From: JANNOG01 sp050329415
GTDB lineage: Bacteria; Actinomycetota; Actinomycetes; Actinomycetales; JBBAYJ01
Length of the DNA stretch: 10,385 nt
Reading direction: 5' to 3'
Assembly (NCBI GenBank): GCA_050329415.1
Contig: JBHJOS010000080.1
Coordinates: 1 to 10,385 of the forward strand
Both the position numbers and the translations under genes were made by a program. The notes under the pieces were generated by a model that made no database searches, was not told the DNA's origin, and saw only the letters and a program-made list of their open reading frames with translations. Positions 1-4,931 of the stretch are shown in pieces. Each line of letters begins with the position of its first letter. Position 1 is the first letter of the stretch.

Positions 1-224
1 AGGTCGAACACCCCGACCCCGGCGAGCCGGCCGCGCCCGGCCTCGACCCGCCACACCTGCCGCTCGGCGAGGTCGTCGAGACGGTCCAGGTGCCGCCACC
101 ACGCGTCCCGCTCGCGCCAGCGGTCGAGCACGCGACGGACCACGTAGAGCCGGTCCCGCCACAGAAACGCCACCGGACCGGCGGGCTGGTGCCGGACCTC
201 CACGGGCTCGTCGTAGAACCGCAT
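1..224 (-). CDS. DUF6504 family protein, 3' end beyond window
   Basis: The minus strand reads ATG at 222-224, then 74 open codons to the window edge, so the C-terminus is missing. The start is supported by GGGAG (234-238 on the plus strand, read as complement), 9 bases before the ATG. The protein begins MRFYDEPVEVR and carries FLWRDRLYVVR (residues 20-30), a Trp/Arg-rich stretch RDAWWR (39-44) and QVWRVEA (56-62). From memory this pattern matches DUF6504, a small actinobacterial family with no known biochemical activity that is often encoded beside Y-family polymerase ImuB and DnaE2. Two LexA boxes lie immediately upstream, which fits a DNA-damage operon continuing leftward. That ImuB/DnaE2 lie next is inference; they are not in the window. 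No membrane segment or catalytic motif is visible. Confidence 0.75.
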   Translation of the reverse strand, partial: MRFYDEPVEVRHQPAGPVAFLWRDRLYVVRRVLDRWRERDAWWRHLDRLDDLAERQVWRVEAGRGRLAGVGVFD

Positions 225-242
225 CGCCACCCACTCCCTAGA

Positions 243-258
243 TCGAACACATGTTCGA
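243..258. promoter_or_regulatory. LexA-binding SOS box, proximal
   Basis: TCGAACACATGTTCGA matches the actinobacterial LexA consensus TCGAAC-N4-GTTCGA at all 12 arm positions. It lies 18 bases upstream of the DUF6504 ATG, between the predicted transcription start and the ribosome binding site, where LexA would block transcription. Induction on RecA-driven LexA cleavage is inferred from the site. Confidence 0.85.
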
Positions 259-273
259 CGAACTGATGTTCGA
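258..273. promoter_or_regulatory. LexA-binding SOS box, distal
   Basis: ACGAACTGATGTTCGA matches TCGAAC-N4-GTTCGA at 11 of 12 arm positions; only the first base deviates. It shares base 258 with the proximal box, so the two sites abut with 15-bp centre spacing. It covers the predicted transcription start of the leftward gene. The pair suggests tight or cooperative repression. Confidence 0.7.
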
Positions 274-274
274 A

Positions 275-302
275 GAGTAGGCCGCAGCACGGCTCCCGTC
301 CA
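275..302 (-). promoter_or_regulatory. Putative promoter of the DUF6504 gene
   Basis: On the minus strand, TACTCT (275-280) fits a TANNNT -10 element. TGGACG (297-302) is a one-mismatch match to a TTGACG-type -35, with a 16-bp spacer. Transcription would start near 268, inside the distal LexA box, leaving a leader of about 45 bases. This is prediction from pattern only, but its placement relative to the LexA boxes makes sense for SOS control. Confidence 0.45.
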
Positions 303-436
303 CCGGTTCCGCGAGATGACCCGGCGACGTGACGCGCGGGACGTCCGGGCCGTCGCCTGCTGACCGCTGGATGACGGGACGGTGACGGATCGCCCGGACC
401 GGAGGCGGCAGGACCGCGTCGGGCGTTGACGCCACC

Positions 437-1081
437 GTGACGACTCCCGACACCTCGCCCCCGAGCGTTCGCCGGCCCGCCCGTCGGCGGCGCCTGCTGC
501 TCGCGATCGCCGCCGCCCTCGCCGTCGTCGCGCTCGGCGTCGGCCTCGCCCTCGTCCAGCCGTGGCGGGCGTTCACCACCCGCACCGTGGCCGAGGGGCT
601 GCCGGTCGCCTCGCCCACAGTGACACCGCCTGCGACCGCCCCGACCCCGGCGACCCCCGCGAACACGCCACCCTCGCAGCCGCCCGGGCCGACGACCACC
701 ACGCCCGCACCCGAGCCGGAGCCCGCGACCGTCGAGCTGGCCCGCGGCGAGTTCATCACCCACGAGCACGCCACCACGGGCACCGCCCGGCTGCTGCGCC
801 TGGCCGACGGCAGCCGGGTGCTGCGGATCGAGGGGCTCGACACCTCCGACGGCCCCGACCTGCGGGTCTGGCTGACCGACGCCCCGGTGATCGAGGGCCG
901 GGACGGCTGGTCCGTGTTCGACGACGGGGCCTGGCTGGACCTGGGCGAGCTCAAGGGCAACCAGGGCGACGCCAACTACCCGATCCCGCCGGAGGCCGAC
1001 ATCGACGACCTCACGAGCGTGTCGGTGTGGTGCCGCCGGTTCACCGTCTCCTTCGGCGCCGCCGAGCTGGCCCCGGCCTGA
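437..1081 (+). CDS. Membrane-anchored DM13-domain protein
   Basis: This 214-residue protein has four parts: a basic N-terminus (RRPARRRR, 12-19), one hydrophobic segment at about 20-41, a Pro/Thr/Glu-rich linker at about 58-98, and a DM13 domain at about 99-213. DM13 hallmarks are LRIEGLDTSDGPDLRVWL (129-146), LGELKGNQGDANYPIP (169-184) and VSVWCRRFTVSFGAAEL (195-211), with the conserved Cys199. DM13 domains are proposed to take part in redox or electron transfer, though this is little tested in bacteria. The topology suggests an extracytoplasmic domain on a flexible tether. GTG 437 is the first possible start after an in-frame stop at 383-385. The nearest GGAGG (401-405) is too far away to serve as a normal ribosome binding site, so initiation is unclear. 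The gene diverges from the SOS-controlled gene and ends 34 bases before the toxin-like gene. Confidence 0.85.
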   Translation: MTTPDTSPPSVRRPARRRRLLLAIAAALAVVALGVGLALVQPWRAFTTRTVAEGLPVASPTVTPPATAPTPATPANTPPSQPPGPTTTTPAPEPEPATVELARGEFITHEHATTGTARLLRLADGSRVLRIEGLDTSDGPDLRVWLTDAPVIEGRDGWSVFDDGAWLDLGELKGNQGDANYPIPPEADIDDLTSVSVWCRRFTVSFGAAELAPA

Positions 1082-1115
1082 CGCCTGAGCGGATCAGATT
1101 AGACAACATGGCTGC

Positions 1116-1823
1116 GTGGTCGACCCGTCACCGCCAGTCTCCGGCGAGGTGCTGCCCGTCGTCCTGGATTCCGCGGCCCGGCTCCAGGAGCTGGTGCCGG
1201 ACGCCGTCCTCGTCGGCGACTCCGCCGCCGCGCTCTACGCGGGTCATCGCGACTCGTTCGACCACGACCACGTCCTCACCGACCTCCGCGACCGGTTCGA
1301 CCTCGTCCTCGACGCCCTGGAGTCGGAGGGCGAGTGGGTCACCAACCGGGTGCGCCCCGGAAAGCTCATCCTGGGCCGCCTCGGCGATGTCGAGGCCGGC
1401 GTCCGTCAGCTCATCCGACGGCGGCCGCTCGAGACGACCCGGGTCACCCTCCCCACCGGGCGCTCGCTGCGCGTCCCCACCGCGGACGAGACCCTGCGTG
1501 TCAAGGCGTTCCTCGTCGTCCGACGCAACCAGACCCGGGACTACCTCGACGTCGCCGCTCTCGCGGACCGCTACAGCGCGGGGCACGCGGCGGGCGTCCT
1601 GTCCGGCCTGGACGACTACTGCGCCGACCAGCACGGGGCCGGTCCCGGTGTCGCCGCCCAGGTCGCCCGGCAGCTCGGCGACCCGAGGCCGTCCGACTCC
1701 TCGGTCACGACCCAACTCGGCGCCTACCGGAACCTGGCGCCTCGGTGGACCGACTGGGACGAGGTCCGCAAGGTCTGCCGGACATTGGCGGCGGCGATGA
1801 TCGACCGAGGGGAGGCCTCATGA
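1116..1823 (+). CDS. AbiEii-type nucleotidyltransferase (putative toxin)
   Basis: The 235-residue protein resembles the AbiEii/AbiGii (type IV toxin-antitoxin) nucleotidyltransferase group. The VLVGDSAAALYAGHR stretch (31-45) occupies the usual GGxAL position, followed by FDHDHV, which supplies a D49-x-D51 metal-binding pair. LRVKAFLVVRRNQTRDYLDVAAL-type sequence (127-149) holds K130, R141, D142 and D145, matching the conserved KxxAxxxRxxxRDxxD region of AbiEii proteins. Known relatives transfer nucleotides to tRNA or other targets; the substrate here cannot be told. Glycine-to-serine change at the GGS/GDS position is a deviation from the standard motif. GTG 1116 is the first start after an in-frame stop at 1086; there is no clear Shine-Dalgarno. 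AT-rich bases at 1096-1109 may hold the -10. The stop overlaps the partner's ATG (ATGA), implying translational coupling. Confidence 0.7.
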   Translation: MVDPSPPVSGEVLPVVLDSAARLQELVPDAVLVGDSAAALYAGHRDSFDHDHVLTDLRDRFDLVLDALESEGEWVTNRVRPGKLILGRLGDVEAGVRQLIRRRPLETTRVTLPTGRSLRVPTADETLRVKAFLVVRRNQTRDYLDVAALADRYSAGHAAGVLSGLDDYCADQHGAGPGVAAQVARQLGDPRPSDSSVTTQLGAYRNLAPRWTDWDEVRKVCRTLAAAMIDRGEAS

Positions 1824-2086
1824 GCCTGACGTTCCGCAACCTCACGACCGACCCGGCGTCGCCGGTGGCCGACTGGCCCACCGAGGCGGTCCTCACCGCC
1901 CTGGAGCGCGGCGACCTGGCCGACTGGCGGCGGCTCGCCGCCGAGATCCGCCGCGAGCCGTGGGGGCGCACCGCCCGCCAGGTCGAAGAGGTGCTGTCCC
2001 ACACCCGCCCCTACGGCGTGGCCGAGGCGATGGAGGAGGTCGTCGCCCGCGCCCGGGCCCGGTCCGAGCAGGCGGAACGAGCCTAG
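1820..2086 (+). CDS. Antitoxin-like partner, N-terminal part, ends at amber
   Basis: The 88-residue product begins MSLTFRNLTTDP and is strongly acidic/basic mixed, with no membrane segment. The ATG overlaps the toxin stop (ATGA), and a strong GGGGAGG (1809-1815) lies just upstream. Key stretches are WPTEAVLTALERGDLADWRRL (19-39), REPWGRTARQVEEVLS (45-60) and a helical, charged tail (VARARARSEQAERA, 75-88). From memory, actinobacterial relatives paired with AbiEii-like genes are about 140 residues long and continue into a C-terminal helix-turn-helix. Here TAG at 2084-2086 stops the frame exactly where that domain begins; the same frame continues with the missing domain. The short product may still neutralise the toxin but would lack DNA binding. 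That functional split is inference. A sequencing error at one base cannot be excluded. Confidence 0.7.
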   Translation: MSLTFRNLTTDPASPVADWPTEAVLTALERGDLADWRRLAAEIRREPWGRTARQVEEVLSHTRPYGVAEAMEEVVARARARSEQAERA

Positions 2087-2317
2087 GTCGCACGAGAGAT
2101 CCGGGAGGCGATCACCCGCTCCGGTCTCACGAGCACGGAGTTCGCCTCCCGCATCGGGACGTCCCGGTCCCGGCTGTCCACCTACGCCTCCGGCCGGGTC
2201 GTGCCCTCGGCCGCCCTCATGGTCCGGATCCGGCGCACCCGCCGAGCTCGCGTCGGCACCGCCGTGACAGTCCGGTCACTGCGGTCACAAGCTGCTCGTA
2301 CTGCGAACTGTTCGTAG
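2087..2317 (+). pseudogene. Helix-turn-helix C-terminus stranded after amber codon
   Basis: Reading on in the same frame past TAG 2084-2086 gives VAREIREAITRSGLTSTEF, then ASRIGTSRSRLSTYASG, then RVVPSAALMVRIRR. This is a Cro/XRE-type helix-turn-helix: LTSTEFASRIGTSRSRLSTY has the usual helix-turn-helix spacing and the SRSRLSTYASG recognition-helix region. No ATG, GTG or TTG occurs in frame before the motif; the first GTG is after it, so re-initiation seems unlikely. The frame ends at TAG 2315-2317, and the last 25 or so codons look non-native (RRARVGTAVTVRSLRSQ). The simplest reading is a single nonsense change (for example CAG or GAG to TAG) in what was one gene spanning 1820 to about 2250-2317. 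Confidence 0.7.
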
Positions 2318-2333
2318 TACAAACTGTTTGTAG
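2286..2333. repeat. Three contiguous 16-bp operator-like repeats
   Basis: Units are CACAAGCTGCTCGTAC (2286-2301), TGCGAACTGTTCGTAG (2302-2317) and TACAAACTGTTTGTAG (2318-2333). Units 2 and 3 agree at 13 of 16 positions; units 1 and 3 at 11 of 16. Each is centred on a T flanked by an inverted repeat: unit 3 is a perfect 15-bp palindrome (TACAAAC-T-GTTTGTA), unit 2 has one mismatched pair of seven, and unit 1 has two. Centres are 2293, 2309 and 2325, about 1.5 helical turns apart. The block lies about 50 bp before the next gene and overlaps a candidate -10 at 2331-2336. It looks like a regulator's tandem binding site for the ybaK-cruF operon; TetR, MarR or MerR (CarH/LitR-like) types are all possible. 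Confidence 0.6.
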
Positions 2334-2373
2334 CGTCTATGGTGCGCGTCCGTCCGGACCCGGCCGATACCGT
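2331..2373 (+). promoter_or_regulatory. Candidate promoter(s) of the ybaK-like/cruF operon
   Basis: Two TANNNT -10 candidates are visible. TAGCGT (2331-2336) overlaps the last operator repeat and would give a leader of about 40 bases. TACCGT (2368-2373) sits 8 bases before GTG 2382 and would give a leaderless transcript. Neither has a convincing -35. If the first is used, the repeats would cover the RNA polymerase footprint, consistent with repression. Confidence 0.35.
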
Positions 2374-2381
2374 GGGGTCCC

Positions 2382-2960
2382 GTGGCCACCGAGACCTCCC
2401 CGGGACCCGCGGCACCGCCCGTGACCGCTGCACCTGCCACCACGGCCGCCACTGCGCCGGCCGACGATGTCGCCGCCCACCCTGCCGTGCGCCGGGTGGC
2501 ACAGGCGCTGGCCGACCGCGGCGTCGAGCCCGCGATCCGGATCCTGCCGGGCAGCGCCCGCACCGCGGCCGAGGCGGCTGCCCAGCTCGGCGTCGAGGTC
2601 GGCCAGATCGCCAACTCCCTGGTCTTCGCCGTGGACCCGCCGGGCGGGACCGGCGCCGTCCTCGTGCTGACGTCAGGTCGCCACCGGGTCGACACCGGCC
2701 TGGTCGCGCAGCTGCTCGGTGCCGACCGGGTGCGGCGGGCGGACGCCGACCTGGTCCGCACCGCCTCGGGGTTCGCGATCGGCGGCGTCGCCCCGGTGTG
2801 CCACCCCCGGCCGCTGCCGACGCTGGTCGACGCCGCCCTCGCGGACCACGACGAGGTGTGGGCGGCCGCCGGGCACCCGCACGCGGTCTTCCCCACGACC
2901 GCCCAGGGCCTGGTCGACCTCACCGGCGGCCGGGTCGCGGTCGTCTCGTCGCAGGACTGA
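2382..2960 (+). CDS. YbaK/EbsC-family aminoacyl-tRNA deacylase
   Basis: This 192-residue protein has a low-complexity Ala/Pro/Thr N-terminus (1-28) followed by a full YbaK/EbsC domain (about 33-190). Family marks are GVEVGQIANSLVF (70-82), VLTSGRHRVD (95-104), SGFAIGGVAPVCH (129-141, the GxxxGGVxP loop) and AGHPHAVFPTTAQGLVDLTGG (163-183). The family hydrolyses misacylated tRNAs, such as Cys-tRNA-Pro or Ala-tRNA-Pro, in the cytoplasm; the exact substrate here is not readable. GTG 2382 is preceded by GTGGGG at close range (4 bases), or the mRNA may be leaderless. An in-frame GTG at 2418 would remove 12 residues of the disordered tail and is an alternative. The stop is 7 bases before the cruF start, so it is probably the first gene of the carotenoid-modification operon, an odd partnership. 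Confidence 0.85.
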   Translation: MATETSPGPAAPPVTAAPATTAATAPADDVAAHPAVRRVAQALADRGVEPAIRILPGSARTAAEAAAQLGVEVGQIANSLVFAVDPPGGTGAVLVLTSGRHRVDTGLVAQLLGADRVRRADADLVRTASGFAIGGVAPVCHPRPLPTLVDAALADHDEVWAAAGHPHAVFPTTAQGLVDLTGGRVAVVSSQD

Positions 2961-2967
2961 CGCCGCC

Positions 2968-3813
2968 GTGGCCGCCACCGAGGTCCTCGCCGGTCCCCCG
3001 CCGGGAAGGCCCGCAGCCCCCGCCCGCCGCCACGTCCCCGGGGGCCCGGCGCTGGTGCTCGCCCTGCTCGCCGTCGCCGCCCAGGTCGTCCACCCGCTGG
3101 TGTCGGGCCGCGCCCTGACCTGGCTCACCATCCTCAGCGTCCTGTTCTTCGCCGCCGCGAGCACCGCCCACGCGGCCCGCTGGACGGGAGCCCGGGGCGC
3201 TGCGGCCCTGCTGGTCGTCGCGGGCGGCCTCGGCCTGCTCGCCGAGTTGGTCGGCACCGCCACGGGCTTCCCCTTCGGCCGCTACACCTACGCCGGCACC
3301 CTCGGCTGGGAGCTCGACACCGTCCCGGTGATCATCGGGGCGGCCTGGGCGATGATGGCGTGGCCGGCGCTGCTGGCCGGCCGCCTGCTCGCCCGACGCC
3401 GGCCGGGGTGGCGCCGGCGGGCCGAGGTGGTGGTGATCGGGGCAGCCGTCCTCGCGAGCTGGGACCTGTTCCTCGACCCGCAGATGACGGCGGCCGGCCA
3501 CTGGCGCTTCCTCGACCCCACCCCCGGCCTGCCCGGGGTCCCCGGCATCCCGCTGACCAACTACGCAGGCTGGGTCCTCGTCGCGCTCGTCATGATCGCC
3601 CTGCTCGAGGCCACGGTGCCGGAACCGCGCCGGCCGGTCGGCCAGGCCGTGCCCGCGCTGCTGCTCGGCTGGACCTGGCTGGGCTCGATCGTGGCGAACC
3701 TGGTCTTCTTCGACCGGCCCGCCGTCGCCCTCTGGGGAGGTGTCGGCATGGGCCTGGTCGTCGCCCCCTACCTGCTGCGGGTGCGGCGGGAGCACCGCCG
3801 CCGGTCCCCGTGA
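2968..3813 (+). CDS. cruF: CruF-type carotenoid 1',2'-hydratase
   Basis: The 281-residue integral membrane protein has about 7-8 hydrophobic segments (roughly 27-46, 51-70, 78-97, 116-139, 152-169, 198-214, 226-248, 252-270) and a basic C-terminus (RVRREHRRRS). Family landmarks are FPFGRYTYAG (101-110), SWDLFLDPQM (164-173) and IPLTNYAGW (194-202), the pattern I associate with the CruF/DUF422 'carotenoid biosynthesis protein' family. CruF adds water across the C1',C2' double bond of a psi end, giving a tertiary hydroxyl; bacterial relatives include enzymes of myxol, deinoxanthin and bacterioruberin routes. The start is GTG 2968, 7 bases after the preceding stop; the open frame reaches back to 2719 but that part lies inside the YbaK-like gene. 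It overlaps the glycosyltransferase gene by 4 bases (GTGA). Context with a desaturase and a glycosyltransferase supports the role. Confidence 0.85.
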   Translation: MAATEVLAGPPPGRPAAPARRHVPGGPALVLALLAVAAQVVHPLVSGRALTWLTILSVLFFAAASTAHAARWTGARGAAALLVVAGGLGLLAELVGTATGFPFGRYTYAGTLGWELDTVPVIIGAAWAMMAWPALLAGRLLARRRPGWRRRAEVVVIGAAVLASWDLFLDPQMTAAGHWRFLDPTPGLPGVPGIPLTNYAGWVLVALVMIALLEATVPEPRRPVGQAVPALLLGWTWLGSIVANLVFFDRPAVALWGGVGMGLVVAPYLLRVRREHRRRSP

Positions 3814-4931
3814 GCACCCGGCCGTCCGCGTGGACACTCGCAATGGGCGCGGGCGGCGCGCTCGCCGGCGGGCTCACGCTGCACAGCGCCCTCAACACCC
3901 GCCACCTGCTGCGCCCCGCCGACGCCCCGCCCGCCCGGCCGGTGGCGGAGCGGGTGAGCGTCCTGGTGCCGGCCCGCGACGAGGAACGGACCCTGCCCGG
4001 GCTGCTGGCGGACCTGTCCGCCCAGCAGAGCGTGTCCGACCTCGAGATCCTGGTCCTCGACGACCGCAGCGGCGACGCCACCGCCGAGGTCGCCGCCGCC
4101 GCGGCCGCCGCCGACCCGCGGATCCGGCTGCACCGAGGCGAGGACCCGCCGCCTGGCTGGCTCGGCAAACCCCACGCCTGCGCCCGGCTGGCCGAGCTCG
4201 CCACCGGCGACGTCCTGGTCTTCGTCGACGCCGACGTGTCGCTGAGCCCGCACGCCGTCGCCTCGACCGTCGCGCTGCTGCGTGCCCACGGGCTCGACCT
4301 GCTGTCGCCCTACCCCCGCCAGCTGGCCGTGACGCCCGCCGAACGCCTCACCCAGCCCCTGCTCGCGTGGTCGTGGCTCACCACGCTGCCGCTCGGCCGG
4401 GCCGCCCGCTCACCCCGACCGAGCCTGTCCGCCGCCAACGGTCAGCTGCTCGCCGTCGATGCCGTGGCCTACCGCAAGGCCGGCGGCCACGCCGCCGTCC
4501 GGGACCGGGTGCTGGAGGACATCTCCCTGCTGCGCGCGGTCAAGCGGACCGGGGGCCGCGGCGGGCCGGCCGACGGCTCCCGGGTGGCACAGTGCCGGAT
4601 GTACCGGTCGTGGGAGGAGGTGCGCGACGGGTACACCAAGTCCCTGTGGGAGGCGTTCGGCTCGCCGGGCGCGGCGGCCGCAGTCATGGCCGGCCTCGGC
4701 CTCGCTTACGTCGTCCCGCCGGTCGCCGCCCTGCTCGGCTCGCGCGTCGGGGCGCTCGGCTACGCCGCCGGGGTGGCCGGGCGTGTCGTCGCGGCGCGGG
4801 CCACCGGCTCCCGGGCCTGGCCGGACGCCCTGGCCCACCCCGCCTCGGTCACCCTGGCCGCCGCCCTGACCGCGCTGTCGTGGCACAGGAGGCGCCGCGG
4901 CACGCTGACATGGAAGGGTCGGTCGCTGTGA
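3810..4931 (+). CDS. Family 2 glycosyltransferase, probable carotenoid glycosylation
   Basis: The 373-residue protein has a short hydrophobic N-terminal stretch (8-24), then a GT-A catalytic domain: VSVLVPARDEERTLPGLL (49-66), LDDRSGDAT (83-91, nucleotide-sugar Asp84/Asp85), PPGWLGKPHAC (114-124), DVLVFVDADV (134-143, DxD metal site D140/D142), SAANGQLLAVD (207-217), LEDISL (235-240, probable catalytic Asp237) and YRSWEEVRDGYTKSLW (265-280). Three hydrophobic segments follow (about 287-308, 310-328, 344-357). This layout matches the CruC/CrtQ-like carotenoid glycosyltransferases. By context it probably transfers a sugar to the hydroxyl created by CruF; sugar and regiochemistry are unknown. 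The start GTG 3810 overlaps the cruF stop (GTGA) and its own stop overlaps the next start in the same way, indicating coupled translation. Confidence 0.85.
   Translation: MSTRPSAWTLAMGAGGALAGGLTLHSALNTRHLLRPADAPPARPVAERVSVLVPARDEERTLPGLLADLSAQQSVSDLEILVLDDRSGDATAEVAAAAAAADPRIRLHRGEDPPPGWLGKPHACARLAELATGDVLVFVDADVSLSPHAVASTVALLRAHGLDLLSPYPRQLAVTPAERLTQPLLAWSWLTTLPLGRAARSPRPSLSAANGQLLAVDAVAYRKAGGHAAVRDRVLEDISLLRAVKRTGGRGGPADGSRVAQCRMYRSWEEVRDGYTKSLWEAFGSPGAAAAVMAGLGLAYVVPPVAALLGSRVGALGYAAGVAGRVVAARATGSRAWPDALAHPASVTLAAALTALSWHRRRRGTLTWKGRSL
4912..4918 (+). promoter_or_regulatory. Ribosome binding site fixing the crtD-like start
   Basis: GGAAGGG lies 9 bases before GTG 4928, inside the end of the glycosyltransferase gene. 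An in-frame ATG at 4910 would need AGGAGG (4887-4892), which is 17 bases away. The better spacing favours GTG 4928, which also gives the usual GTGA overlap and places the Rossmann motif at the very N-terminus. Confidence 0.6.

Noticed and set aside
238..975. Minus-strand open frame of 245 codons opposite the DM13 gene, and similar long frames opposite other genes
   Set aside because: They are low-complexity Arg/Ala/Gly/Pro products of GC-rich antisense DNA, with no domain and no ribosome binding site, and they conflict with well-supported genes.
1334..2086. A 250-codon start for the antitoxin-like protein
   Set aside because: The extra N-terminus is low-complexity Arg/Pro sequence overlapping the toxin gene out of frame. 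ATG 1820 has a strong GGGGAGG and the standard ATGA overlap.
2264..2288. GTGAC/GTCAC hairpin as a terminator for the toxin-antitoxin cassette
   Set aside because: The stem is only 5 bp with a 6-base loop and no T-run, too weak to call a terminator.
2302..2316. CGAAC-T-GTTCG as a third SOS box
   Set aside because: The arms resemble LexA half-sites but the spacer is 1 base instead of 4, and the neighbouring repeat has CAAAC/GTTTG arms. It belongs to the three-unit operator array.
4910..4927. ATG 4910 as the crtD-like start
   Set aside because: Its nearest ribosome binding site is 17 bases away, whereas GTG 4928 has GGAAGGG at 9 bases and the operon's usual GTGA overlap.
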